Below are positions 49,842 through 60,694 of a stretch of 64,000 nucleotides of DNA, one piece after another (the first letter of the stretch is position 1; every line of letters begins with the position of its first letter). Below the pieces are notes generated by a model. The model was not told where the DNA came from and did no database searches. It was given only the letters and a program-made list of their open reading frames with translations. This DNA comes from Isoetes taiwanensis (Eukaryota > Streptophyta > Lycopodiopsida > Isoetales > Isoetaceae). A program made the position numbers and the translations under genes. The stretch is from contig JAJEKV010000062.1 of the NCBI GenBank assembly GCA_021234155.1, forward strand, positions 4,531,025-4,595,024. The letters run 5' to 3'.

Positions 49842-49914
49842 AACGCCTCCAAGAGTGCGCCAGAGGCCACTTAGGTCCCAACCTAACACCCTCCTCGCGC
49901 ACTCTTAGAGGGGT
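49842..49914. repeat. Nested hairpin element H5
   Basis: Outer ACGCCTCCAAGAGTGCGC pairs with GCGCACTCTTAGAGGGGT; the inner stem is weaker. Located ~180 bp before the TATA box of the second cargo ORF. Confidence 0.88.
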
Positions 49915-50094
49915 CCGACCTTTCAAGGTCCATAACTTGTGCTAGACATATCCAATTCGGTCAAAATTTGTTGCATTAGAACCCTAAAATTGTATACAAT
50001 CCATTTCTAGCTCCAAATTAACCTAGAAACAACAAACTTCATCTCAATATGCCAAAAGTTTTAGAAACCCTAAAAATTTTAGGGTACAAGACCC

Positions 50095-50103
50095 CTATAA
50101 ATA
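50095..50103 (+). promoter_or_regulatory. TATA box of the second cargo ORF
   Basis: CCCCTATAAATACCC preceded by AAACCCTAAAAATTTTAGGG, ~112 bp upstream of the ATG at 50215: the same spacing and flank as for the H3-like ORF. Confidence 0.6.
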
Positions 50104-50214
50104 CCCTCATAACCTCTAAACCACACCTACCGAGTTGCTCCTGCGCCCAAGGCGATCTTCCAGCCTCCTTAAGCGCTTCCAGTTCCGTTTGATATCGGCA
50201 GCACGCTCCTCCTC

Positions 50215-51724
50215 ATGGCTACCTCATCCTTCATCAGCTGGTACAACGCCTCTCCCCACATTGCTGAGGTAGATGTTAACCTAGTATTCCAAGTTTTCCA
50301 GAAAGAATTTGACTTGTCGGCAACCCTGAACTCAAACCCGTTCTACCAACAAGTTCTGCAAGAATTCCAAGAGAAAGTTGCAAGAAGTACCCCCATGCAT
50401 AGGGTACTTTGTACCAAAGACTGTATTGCAAACAGCCCTTAGTCATATACCCAACATTGCGAAACTGCTGCAGAATAGAACCGAGCGCCTACCCAACTAC
50501 ATGACCCTGAGCAGTAATAGAAAGAGATTTTTCTCTTACAACACAGCCTTATCACTATATTTATTCTATAGGGCCCAAACCGTGGTAGGTGAACCATCAA
50601 TCCAGCCACTAGAGGTCACGCCCTTGGACGCAGCAGCAGACGAACAACTCCTGCTTGAATACGAAGAGGCCATAGCGAAATCATCCGAAGAAAGTGAGGA
50701 CACAGAAGAAGAAAGTGAAGAAGAAATGGAAGTGGACCCAGAAGAAGAACGCCGAGAAGCAGAACGGGATGTTACCCGATTCGAAGCTGACAGGAGCACA
50801 CCGAGGATAGCGCAACCAATCGGGCTGGGAATAACAAGTCTAGCACCGATTATAGTCGAAGGGCAGGAATATCTGTTCCTAAACGATATTAAAAACCTTC
50901 CCGAATGCAGGGACAGAGGTTATCGCGTCGACGAACTCCTTCACCTTCTACGGCAACAACCGGACTTAGAGGATTTCATCGACCAAGAAACAGATGACTT
51001 TCCATTGCAGGTAAGGGAAGCAGCAGCATACACAGGACACAACATGTCAGATATCGAAGCCTATAGCACTATCAGAGGCATGATGACGGAAGAGCAACTC
51101 CCTACAGAAGAGGAGTTTATGGCACTCCAAGAGCAGATGGGAATAAGGGGGAAGACAACAAGAGCACTACTACCAGAATCGTCTTCACAAGTACCATTAC
51201 CAACGTTCCAAGGGAGAGCCACGAACTTAACAAGTGTACGAACGCTCTTCCATGATTACGAAGAATTAGTTCAAGTATCGGTCGATCAGCATGCATCAAG
51301 GCACAGGTCTACCTCGGGAGCACGGGGAGGAATACCCGGAGCAGCACTTAAATACTATCTTCCGCTCCTAACAGACGGCAGAATAATAGTATTTCATAAG
51401 CTTTTCAGCCCACGTGGAGAGGAAGCCATCCAGATGCTGATAGCACTATCGGGTTTTGGTATGCACGCACGGCTATCAGAAAAAGTCGACCATGTAATTT
51501 TAGTGAAGCGGAGGACAACCTTGAGCATTTTCGACTTCGCGGTACCTCACCTTCGACAAGGTCGGTTGGCAGTAACAGCGGCTCATACCTCCGATAGACG
51601 GGTCGAAGAGCTAGCCTTAGCTATCCGAGGGGGATCATCGAGGGATATACTCCGGAACTTGGGACGTACAGTGGGTACAGCCCAAGTGAAGAAATTCCTT
51701 GAGGATCACCCATCCCATCAGTAA
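50215..51724 (+). pseudogene. Second cargo ORF: H2B-like N-terminus, possible H2A-like C-terminus (one frameshift)
   Basis: 50215-50442 and 50378-51724 are two overlapping frames of one gene, joined by a frameshift around 50380-50440; ~500 residues. The N-terminus aligns by eye with the H2B fold: LVFQVFQKEF with helix 1 (YVYKVLKQV type), FYQQVLQEFQEKVA with the end of helix 2, and PKTVLQTALSHIPNIAKLL with helix 3 plus the C-terminal helix (SREIQTAVRL...ELAKHA). Then come an acidic stretch (EESEDTEEESEEEMEVD) and a linker. Near the C-terminus, RRVEELALAIRGGSSRDILR and NLGRTV resemble the H2A helix 3/docking region, and AALKYYL its helix 1; this is weaker. Neighbour and promoter layout parallel the H3-like gene. 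It could instead be an unrelated helical retroelement protein; a profile search would decide. Confidence 0.45.
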
Positions 51725-51779
51725 ATCTATGTAATGAAAATCATGACTATTGTATAAGTTAATATATATCGGCTATATA

Positions 51780-51787
51780 TTAATAAA
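51780..51787 (+). terminator. Candidate polyadenylation signal after the second cargo ORF
   Basis: AATAAAAA in a very AT-rich segment ~55 bp after the stop codon, consistent with a separate 3' end for the cargo transcript. Confidence 0.4.
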
Positions 51788-51865
51788 AATATAAGATCTT
51801 TTGAATTGCATTTTAAATGTCTTTTTGATATCTTTGTCTTAACAATCATATCATTCAAACTCTTA

Positions 51866-53098
51866 ATGCAACCAACAAGAGAACTCATGATAAATGGTGC
51901 CAATGCAATATGTGCAGCTAGAACAGCCAGGAATGTCGAAATTGAATTCCAAGCCCAAGGCGAGCAGACACCACCGGGACAATTACAGCCTCGGAATCTG
52001 TTCGAAGAGTATTACGCACCTACGCCAGAGGAGGAAATCTCGCAGATGAGGTCAGATCTGCAAGAAATAAAAGCCATGTTAGCCGGCAGGGGAAATAACA
52101 GGCAGGATCAGAACGTGCAAGCCCCAGATGCCCGTTCTCAACACAAAGGAAAGGAAAGAAAGAGGAGCCGGCGCAGTTCTTCTAGCTCCAGCTCTTCGGA
52201 TAGCTCGGACTCAAGCTCTGAGTCTGAGAAAGAAACAGAAAGGACCGCCCGAAGGGAAGAAAGGATAAGGGTGAGACAGCCAAGCCAATCCGATTACCAG
52301 AAAAAGGTCGACTCGGCCTTGAGCAATGTTTGGAAAGCCCGCAAGCTGGAACAGTTTTCCGGCGAAAACAAATCAGGGATGGAAGCCGAAGCATGGCTAG
52401 ACGAAATGAGCGAATATGGAAATGCTTACGGCATGAAGGATAAGGATAAGGGCAGAGTAGCCACCGCTAACCTGAAAGGGGCAGCCCGCATTTGGTGGAG
52501 GGGCTATGCCAAAGCCCATGGGATGAGCAGAGACAAGTGCAGGTTCACAAAGTTCGCAAAGGCTTTCAAACAACACTATGTGCCCAGAGAGCACAAGTGC
52601 CATCAGATGCAAGCATTCCACAGGTTGCAACAGGGGAACAAATCCGTACAGAAATATACGGAGGAGTTCATGAGGTTGACCCTTTATGTGCCAAAAATCA
52701 GTGAGAGAAGAGCGGTGGAAGGCTATATGGAGGGCCTGAATGAGGAACTAAGGAAATTAGTCAGGGCCCTGAACCCGCGCTCAGTATCGGAGGCCGAAGC
52801 AAAGGCCATAAGCTTACAAGGAACGGGACCCCAGAATAGTGACCCCAAGCAGTGGTATGACAAAGGAAAAGGGTATGGGGGCCATAGCCCAAGAGCAACC
52901 AGTTCGTCACCTGCCAAAACGCCATACTCGGGAAATCAATGGAAACAGCCAGAGAAAAAGCACGTCAGCTTCAAAGACAAAGGACAAGGGGGAGGCTCAA
53001 ACTACTCAAAGACAGTCAAGCAGTTCCTCAACTCCATTCCGAAGGAAAAGCGGCAAGAATGCATAGAAAAGCTTCCGGTGCTTCCAGCCGGGGCATAG
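51866..53098 (+). CDS. gag: Gag of the histone-carrying element
   Basis: The start at 51866 (MQPTRELMINGAN) is the first sensible ATG of a frame open from 51806; ~410 residues. After a serine-rich, basic segment (SSSSSSSSDSSDSS) comes a retrotransposon gag domain: LEQFSGENKSGMEAEAWLDE, ATANLKGAARIWWRGYAK, FAKAFKQHYVP and YTEEFMRLTLYVP. This forms the particle that packages element RNA. A zinc-knuckle end (CFQPGHRTHNC) is visible in the next frame just past 53070, so a shift or lesion lies at the gag-protease junction. An acceptor-like AATATGTGCAG at ~51909-51919 could join gag to the LTR leader, skipping the cargo; that is speculation. Confidence 0.85.
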   Translation: MQPTRELMINGANAICAARTARNVEIEFQAQGEQTPPGQLQPRNLFEEYYAPTPEEEISQMRSDLQEIKAMLAGRGNNRQDQNVQAPDARSQHKGKERKRSRRSSSSSSSSDSSDSSSESEKETERTARREERIRVRQPSQSDYQKKVDSALSNVWKARKLEQFSGENKSGMEAEAWLDEMSEYGNAYGMKDKDKGRVATANLKGAARIWWRGYAKAHGMSRDKCRFTKFAKAFKQHYVPREHKCHQMQAFHRLQQGNKSVQKYTEEFMRLTLYVPKISERRAVEGYMEGLNEELRKLVRALNPRSVSEAEAKAISLQGTGPQNSDPKQWYDKGKGYGGHSPRATSSSPAKTPYSGNQWKQPEKKHVSFKDKGQGGGSNYSKTVKQFLNSIPKEKRQECIEKLPVLPAGA

Positions 53099-53181
53099 AA
53101 CACACAACTGCCCGTTCGTGATGAATGCAGCACTTGCGGAGATGGGAGGTTGGGAGACCCCGCCAGAAGAAGAGAAGGACG

Positions 53182-53189
53182 AAGGACGC

Positions 53190-53192
<3 letters not shown>
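53182..53192. repeat. Left target-site duplication of the L1
   Basis: AAGGACGCGAC, repeated at 59504-59514 on the other side of the L1 insertion. Confidence 0.92.
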
Positions 53193-53230
<38 letters not shown>

Positions 53231-53774
53231 GAAACGGCAGATTTATATTAGTGTATGGAAAAGTTACATAGATTTACATACAAAAGAACCATAGTAGGCG
53301 ACCAAACCCCACCATGGAGAAGGATGGCTAGGAATAGCCACCAAAATCCTTTAAGGGAAGGAAACCCAGTCAAGAAAAGAACACCTTATAACAGTAGTTC
53401 AAATAAAACCAAAACCAAATATAGTCTAGACTTGTGGTCACGGCATCAGTTTAAAAATCCCTGTCTCAGACTGATTTCACAGAATATCAGGCACCCCATG
53501 AATGAACATCAGATCATCCAGTTCATTCGGACCATAACCTGTAGAGTCCAGCAGGTACATGACCCAGGAATCCCGAGCGTCTTCATGGATCTTGAGCTTA
53601 GCTCGGAAATATGGCTTTATCTCCGGATTGAACCTCCAAAGGTCCTCATCCTCCAGCAGACGATTGAAAGTAATGCAGCTAATAACCTCTGTCTTAAGCC
53701 AGAACAGAGCATCGATGATCTCCAGTGCTGATAAAGGGACAATAGCAGGATCTACCTCCCGAGCATGCCCTCCT

Positions 53775-56700
53775 TCATGATGCCTCCTCACCAAGAGCTC
53801 TGTCAACCAAAGAATCCACATCATTAAAAAGCAGAGAGAAAAATTGGAAGAAACCATCAAAAGTTCCCAGGGAATCCCATTGTCTATCATAGTTCAGGCC
53901 CTGTTTTGCTCTGTGAGCCATGGCAGCTTCAGCTAGATGGACCTGAAAAGAAGCATTGAGCTTGTTTAAATCTGGGGCCAACCCTGTGATAGCTACCCCA
54001 TTTCTATGTTTCCATATAGCCCAGCATGTGAGAGCCCGAATGGTACCCATAAAGGGGGATCTTTGGTTAAGGTAGTGCAAAAAGAGGCCTCATCGGAGGG
54101 ATTTGCTTTGCACCAAGGGAAGAATCCACTGCCAGAAAGGAGCTAACCAAGGGCAGATGAAGACATGTGAACTTGTTTCCATTGATCCACAGCCCAGCGG
54201 GCATAAGTCTGTAACTTGATTATTAAATTGAGCCCTAAAACCATTTGTTTTAAGGCTTTTGTTCAGCACTAACCATCTGAAGAACCCAATTTTATTGGCA
54301 CATTGAAGTTTCCAGCCCTGCCTTATAATGGTGATGGCTAAATCCTGTTGGCAGTCCCATGCTCTACAGACTTTTAGTTGAGATTTGTCCAACAGCAAGC
54401 TATAGATTTTGGAGACTTTGTATGCCTGCCCGCCACATGACCAATTTGGGGCATCAGTTGTATGTCCCACTGGATTTCCAACTGGGTTTCTAGTGAGAGC
54501 CACATAGATATTTTTATTTGTGTCAGTGTCAGCCAGAGTTCCAGATATATCATCCCAGTCTTTCCATCTGTCATTAATTCTCATAGCCCCAATGGTGTGA
54601 AGACCTGCATGACACCATTCTTTATATTTAAGAGGATGTTTCAGAGCCAAACAACCTTTCTCTTCCTCATCTAAATCCTGATGCCAAAAAAAGCCAAAAG
54701 TATCATTAATTGAGCCAAGAGGTCGAGCTCTGAAGCACAGGGATGCCTGATTCCAAGCAGAGAAGATTCTTCTCAAGATTTTTGAAGTACCAAGGTGAAT
54801 GAGCTGATAGAAGGTCAATCACGAAGCCGATGTGGGAGGGAGGGAGCTCCCACCAGGAAAGTTTCCTCCAACCAGTATTTTATAAGTTTTATAGCTGGTG
54901 AGGGAGCATTGAACATCAAAGACCTCCAAACCAGCTTTGCAGCCAAAGCTTGAGCTTGGACAAACAAATCCTTGCAACCCAACCCCCCTTCCTTTTTGGG
55001 CAAAGTCAAATTATCCCATGATACCATTCTGGCACCTTGCCAAATATAATCCCTCATGGCTATCTCCAGTTTCCTATAAGAGGCTTTGTCAGCAATGATG
55101 GCAGAGGAGAAGAAGATGTGGGTGCTTGCAATCACACTGTTAATAATCTCGACCCTACCTGCAATTGACAGGGATTTTGGATACATTTGTATTTTTTTCT
55201 TCATCCTGTTAACAATGGGGTCCCATAAACCTGTCAGATTCATATTAATAGCCAGAGGGAGGCCAAGCAATTTGGTAGATGTTTTGTGGCCTGTAACCTT
55301 TATACCATGAATCATCTCTTCTTCAGACTGTAGGACAATAGTGCTTTTATCCTTGTTCAGTTTAACCCCAGAGGCTCCTCCAAACAAATTTAGCATCTGT
55401 AGGAAATTTGGAAGACTGTATCCATCATTTTGAAGGAAGGCAAAAGTATCATCTGCATACTGCATTAGTGAGAACTCTCCCAGATTCTTAGGCAATTGGA
55501 GACTTTGGATTTCTTTGGCAGCTAGAAGGGATATGGTCGCCCTTGTCACCATTTCTGCAACTATTAGGAAAAGGTAAGGGGCCAAGGGACAGCCCTGTCT
55601 GACCCCTCTCTTGCACTCAAAAAGTTTTGATGGGGTACCATTAACTAGGACAGCAGAACAGCCAGCAACATTTAAGCTATGAATCCTGCTGATCACTTTT
55701 TCAGAGAACCCCAACTGGGCCATTGCTTTGTATAAAAATTCCCAGTGAATGGTGTCATATGCTCGTTTAAAATCCAATTTAACCAAAGATGCAATTACTG
55801 TTTGGAGATAAGGTTCCAATGCACCCTGTGGGCACCAATAAAATTATCCAAAATGCTTCTTCCAGGGAGAAAAGCAGATTGAACTGGGTTGATGATCTTC
55901 TGCAAGGTCTCTTTAATTCTATTTGCAAGAATTTTTGCCAAAATTTTATAAGTAGCATTGGTAAGAGAGATTGGTCTCCAATCGAGAAAAGAGGCGCAGG
56001 AGCATCTACCTTGGGAATTAGAGCAATTAATCCAAAGATTTATAGCGGGGATGAAGTTTTGGGGCAGACCAGGCACCCTGAATAAAGGTAGTGACATCCT
56101 TCCTGAGAATGTCCCAAAAGGCAACTAGAAATTCAGGAGGGATGCCATCTGGACCAGGGCTCTTGCCACTTGCCATTCCTTTGAGAACCTTCTCTATCTC
56201 ACCTTCAGTAGGGCACATAAGGAGCTGTGTGTCATCCAGAGCTTGGTCAGCTGGTCCAAGTTTATCAAAGAAACTCTGGAAACTATTTGAGTCCACCTCC
56301 TCCTCAGCAAACAATTTGCTATATTTTTCATGAAAGAAATTCATCAGATTTTCCTGCCCTGATATGATTTGGTCCTCTTCTGAAATGGAAACAATTCCAT
56401 TATTCATAATCCTTCCTTTGGCTGTTTTGAAGAATAATTTGGAGCTGCACCTATCCATGCAATTAATGTTGACACATTTACTTTTAATTATCAGACCACG
56501 AGCCTCAGACTCTTAGATATTCTTAACCTTCCTTTCCAAAACTTCCTCCTCCCTCTGTAATATAACATTGTGTGGATCTCCAAAAATTCTTTGTCTGACC
56601 TCCTTCATCTGCAAATAAGTCTCCCTTTTTTCCTTTTTCAATTTGTCATTCCAGTTTTTACCCCAGATTTTTAGTCAATCTTTGATTTGTCTCATTCTCA

Positions 56701-57538
56701 TGACAAACCCTTTCATGGATCCACTTGGCTGCAATGGTTGCAATGCTTTATAGAAATCCTGAAAGTCCTGGCAGAACCTATTATTATTAAGCAGACTAGT
56801 GTTCAGCTTAAAAGGATAGTTAGCCCCTCCCTTAAGTGAGTTTCCATACTCCAAATATTGGGGAAAATGGTATGAAATTGAGTTGCTGTGGTCACCTTTG
56901 ATGATCATCTGAGGCCAAGAGCAATCTCTAGTGTAGAACCTGTCAAGAAGACAGAAAACCCTATCATTCCCTGCTCTCTTGTTGCTCCATGAATACACAT
57001 TTGAGGAAGATGGTGCTTGATAGACAAATAAGGATATCAGTCTATCCCATTGAACCCTTTCATTCCTTGTCATATTCAACTTTTTCCCTAGTTTTTGGTC
57101 CCACTGGGGGGTATTGTTGAAGTCTCCACTCAGAATCCAACAGTCAGCCTTTTGGGAACTCAACCAATCTGCCATCTCTTTCTATTGTTTTTCCCTCTCC
57201 CCTGGATCAGTAGAGGCATACACATTAATGACCCCAACTACTTCCTCATTAATTTTTAGGAAAACCACCTGCCATCTGCCACTGGAGTTTTGGTAAGAAC
57301 CAACAGATGGGAGAGAATTCCAAATTATGCAAATCCCTTCCTTTGTCCCATCTGCAGGAGACCAAATGGAGCTGCCATTAGGCATTACCCATCTCCCAAG
57401 GTTGGAAGCTTCAAAGCTTGGCAATCTGTGTTCCTGGACTAGGATGATGTCAGCCCTCATTTCCTTCATAGCTATAATTGCACGCTTGCGCTTCAAGGGG
57501 CCCTTAATTCCCCTAAGATTTCAGGTCACTATCCTCAT
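53775..57538 (-). pseudogene. L1 ORF2: endonuclease, reverse transcriptase, zinc-binding domain, with stops
   Basis: ATG at 57538 overlaps the ORF1 stop (ATGA). Order: APE endonuclease (DIILVQEHRLPSF, VINVYASTD, WILSGDFNN, KGDHS), fingers and palm (GKSPGPDGIPPEF, FLDWRPISLTNATYKILAK, LVKLDFKRAYDTIHWEFLY, RQGCPLAPYLF, MQYADDT) and the zf-RVT region (FFRWLVLNKSL, CPLGCGSMETSSHVFICPW). The YADD active site is intact. In-frame stops include TGA at 57521-57523 (replacing the conserved Trp of the TWNLRG motif), TAG at 57179-57181 and others near 56672 and 56514. Inactive copy. Confidence 0.9.
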
Positions 57539-59503
57539 GGTTTTTTGGATCTAGTAATAGGCCCATACTGGTTGGGAGTATAGACCTTTCTCTGCCTGGT
57601 TTTCTTAGTTGTTTGTGGTGTGAAGAAAGTCTCGACCTCTTCAATAGCCTCAGACTCATCTTCACTACATTTCCCATCATCCCAGAACTTGCCCTGAAGG
57701 TTGTCCAGTTCAAGTTCTAAACCCAAAGAGGAGGGCACTTCCTCCTTATCCTCTTCTCCCAAGGCTCCCAATTTAGAGAGGGGCAGCTGTTCCTCCTGCT
57801 CCAAAGGAATTGGAGAGTCACCTACTATTAGGCCAGTAGGGAGAATATCCTGAGATTCTAGTTCCCCTCTAGGGAAGTCCACACCTTGCAGCTGTTCAAA
57901 GTCTTCTTGTGTCACCAGATCACCAATCTCAGATTCCCTTCCTTGGGAGTTAACACCTTGCTGCTGCTCAGTGTCTCCCTGAGTCACCTGATCACCAGCC
58001 TTTATGAAAGACTGATCAATCATTTGCAGGGGGGGTTGTTCCTTAAAAAGATTCTTGACAGGGGGGGGTGAAATTTTGAAGGAAGGTTCGCCTTGTTCAA
58101 GAAATTTGCCTCCAGAGTCATCAGACTCTGAAAAATCATTTATTGGAGGAACCATAGGTTCTTCAATGGTAAGGACCTTGGCCCTGTGTTCATGAGCCGG
58201 GGTTACCACCAAAGCATCAGGGTCGAGGATCCCGTTCCCCTTAGCCTTGTAAAGGACCTTGACAGCATTAGCATCACTGAACCTAACTTTTTTCCTCCAC
58301 TCAGTCTTCTGTATCTTTTGATTTTCTTCTTGCAACTGTCTCTCCCTCAATTTTTTTGCTTTTCTTTTTGCACTCCCATTGATATTTTTTTTAACTTTTT
58401 GGGCAGGCGTGCTTAGTTTTTTCACTTTCCTAGGAGTGATCCATTCCTCCTCTTTTTGCAGCTGTTTGGTTTCTTTTACTGCCCGAGATCCCATGCATAC
58501 TCCTCCACCATGAAGACGGATGCCACAGATGCCACAAGGCTGTGGAAGACCATTCCAAGCCAGTTTCAGAGTTCTGGAGTTCCCAAAGTAGTCAATATAT
58601 TGAATACTGCAGGGAATTGGTTTCAAAAGGTCAATTTGGGCCCAGACTCTGGGGGGCCTATCAGGGGAGACCTCTAATGCAATATAGTTTCCAGTGTCTT
58701 TGAAAAGAGACAGTAGGGACTGCTCATTCCAGTACATAGGATTTAAACCTTGTAGGGAAGTCCATGCTGGATGAAAAAGCTCACTCAGATTTTGTGGGTC
58801 GAAGCCAGGGTACCATTTCTGGAAGAAAATCTGGGTGTTGGCCTTGGTAATAGTTCCTTTTTTTAATAGTAAAGTAGCTGTTTGAGGATTTTTGCATTCC
58901 ACTATAAAAAAAGGAAATTCAGTCCAGTAAATATTCCTGATAGAAATATCTTTATCCTTCTCAAGCTCTATTTTCAGGGACTGTAACCGCACTCCTTCAT
59001 GGCGCACACAGCCAATGAGACCCAAACTTGAAAGATATTTTAGTTTAATCTCAACAGCAGGGTTTTTGAGCTTACCCACACAAGCCGGGACGTGCTGATT
59101 CTTCAACTCTCGCCTGACCACTTCCTGGACTTCATTGCTATAATCCAAGATAGGCTTGATCACTCCCTGTTGCCTGTGCAAGGGTCCCACTCCCGACTCA
59201 GAGCGCGTGTTCACCATATTCGGCAGCCAAGTAAGGAAATCACCGAAAATGACACAGCTGACGCTTCCTTGTCCGCTCTCGAGCTTGATCAATGCCTTAG
59301 CAAGCTGTTTCAGTTGCCCCTTTCCTTTTCTGCTCAACTTACATAACAGTCCAGAAAATGCCTTTTCAATCTCAAAACCAGAATCTATCCCACTGAAAAC
59401 CCTTACTACAATCCTCCCTTCCGCCCAAGAGCAAAAGGGATTGAACACCCCGGCTTCAGGGGCGTTTCTATCTCCTACAAATTCCCCTAACCAGGTCTCA
59501 ATC
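57535..59503 (-). CDS. L1 ORF1, 5'-truncated nucleic-acid-binding protein
   Basis: Open from the LINE 5' edge to the TGA at 57535-57537. It contains a DUF4283-like region (RNIYWTEFPFFIVECKNPQ, QIFFQKWYPGFDP, WTSLQGLNPMYW), a perfect CCHC knuckle (CGICGIRLHGGGVC), a basic nuclear-localisation-like stretch and an acidic C-terminus. Plant L1 ORF1 proteins bind element RNA. The long open frame suggests a fairly recent insertion despite the stops in ORF2. Confidence 0.85.
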
Positions 59504-59514
59504 AAGGACGCGAC
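59504..59514. repeat. Right target-site duplication of the L1
   Basis: AAGGACGCGAC, matching 53182-53192. Confidence 0.92.
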
Positions 59515-59871
59515 TTTATCCATGGTGAGTGTCATATCTTTGCCGCCATAGATACAGAAAGCGTAGAGAGCCAATACCAAGTAATATCCTTGATTGGTAA
59601 GATAGCCGCCAAATCCTTTATAGTCCTCATAGACTGTGGCAGTTCCCACAATTTTGCATCACCAAGGATGGCCGAAATGCTGAAGTTGAAAACAGTGAAG
59701 TCTAAGCCCAGGCCAGTAGTGTTAGCAAGCGGAGCCATCAGGCACACTGCCAGCAAGAAGGTGAATTTCAATATAGACTTACCTGGCATCGATATTGAAA
59801 TGGGAGCAGAGATCATGAACATCGGAAAATATGACCTCATCATAGGTATGGAATACCTCCACCCCAAATAG
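59515..59871 (+). pseudogene. pro: Aspartic protease region of pol
   Basis: Continues the frame cut by the L1. The active-site motif is FIVLIDCGSSHNF (D-C-G in place of the usual D-S/T-G), followed by [10 protein letters not shown], the plant-element post-protease motif. A small lesion at ~59868-59873 shifts the frame before the next conserved block ([10 protein letters not shown]), so protease and RT are no longer joined in one frame. Confidence 0.82.
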
Positions 59872-59951
59872 ATTGTGGGGAGCGAAAGCTGAAGCTAACG
59901 GCGCCCAACGGGAAGATTATAGAGATCACAGGTAAGGAAGTAACACCTATA

Positions 59952-60677
59952 ATGCAATGCATGTCGAGTAAGAAGTTACTTAGATGCATGAAAAGGCAGC
60001 AAGTTGCATACATCTTCAAATTAAAACTTGCCGAAGAAGAGGCACCAGAGGATAAAGAAGATAAATCAGTGAGCAAGCTACCCAAGCAGATAGCTAAGCT
60101 AATAAAGGAGTTCCATGGCTTGTTTCCCGATGAAATCAAGGAACTCCCACCATATAGAGGAGTGGAGTGCGAGATTGCACTCGAACCAGGCACCAAGCCC
60201 ACAAGTAAGGCACCGTATAGAATGACGGCTCACGAACTATTAGAGTTGAAGAAGCAATTGCAAGAGCTATTAGACCTAGGGTTCATAAGGCCTAGTGTCT
60301 CTCCGTTCGGAGCCCCCATCTTATTCGTCAAGAAGAAGGATGGAAGCTTGAGGATGTGTAGTGACTATCGTCAATTAAACAAACACACCATCAAGAACAA
60401 GTATGCCTTACCAAGAGCAGATGATCTGATGGATCAGTTACAAGGTGCCAGAGTCTTCTCCAAAATAGACTTAAGGTCTGGATATCATCAAATTAGAATC
60501 AAGGAGGAAGGTATCCACAAAACGGCGTTCCGAACAAGATATGGCCACAATGAATTCACAGTGATGCCATTTGGCCTATCTAATGCCCCAGCAACATTCA
60601 TGAGACTCATGAACGATATCTTTCGGGAATTCCTTGACACATTTGTTATCGTGTTCTTCGATGACATTTTGGTCTAG
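59952..60677 (+). CDS. pol: Reverse transcriptase domain of pol
   Basis: Ty3/gypsy RT motifs in order: [90 protein letters not shown] and the catalytic FFDDILV. The frame ends at a TAG right after DDILV; the following [20 protein letters not shown] continues in another frame, so ~10 nt appear to be missing at ~60676. Confidence 0.93.
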   Translation: MQCMSSKKLLRCMKRQQVAYIFKLKLAEEEAPEDKEDKSVSKLPKQIAKLIKEFHGLFPDEIKELPPYRGVECEIALEPGTKPTSKAPYRMTAHELLELKKQLQELLDLGFIRPSVSPFGAPILFVKKKDGSLRMCSDYRQLNKHTIKNKYALPRADDLMDQLQGARVFSKIDLRSGYHQIRIKEEGIHKTAFRTRYGHNEFTVMPFGLSNAPATFMRLMNDIFREFLDTFVIVFFDDILV

Positions 60678-60694
60678 AGGAGCATATTCAGCAT

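Larger units (their letters stand above)
53193..59503 (-). mobile_element. L1-type LINE inserted in the protease region
   Basis: A T36 run at 53193-53228 is the poly(A) tail of a minus-strand element and 11-bp target duplications flank it. Its 5' end lies inside ORF1 with no own ATG, so it is probably 5' truncated. Removing it rejoins one open frame of the host element (ends ...EEEKDEGRD, continues FIHGECHIFAA), proving insertion into an existing retroelement. Confidence 0.95.
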
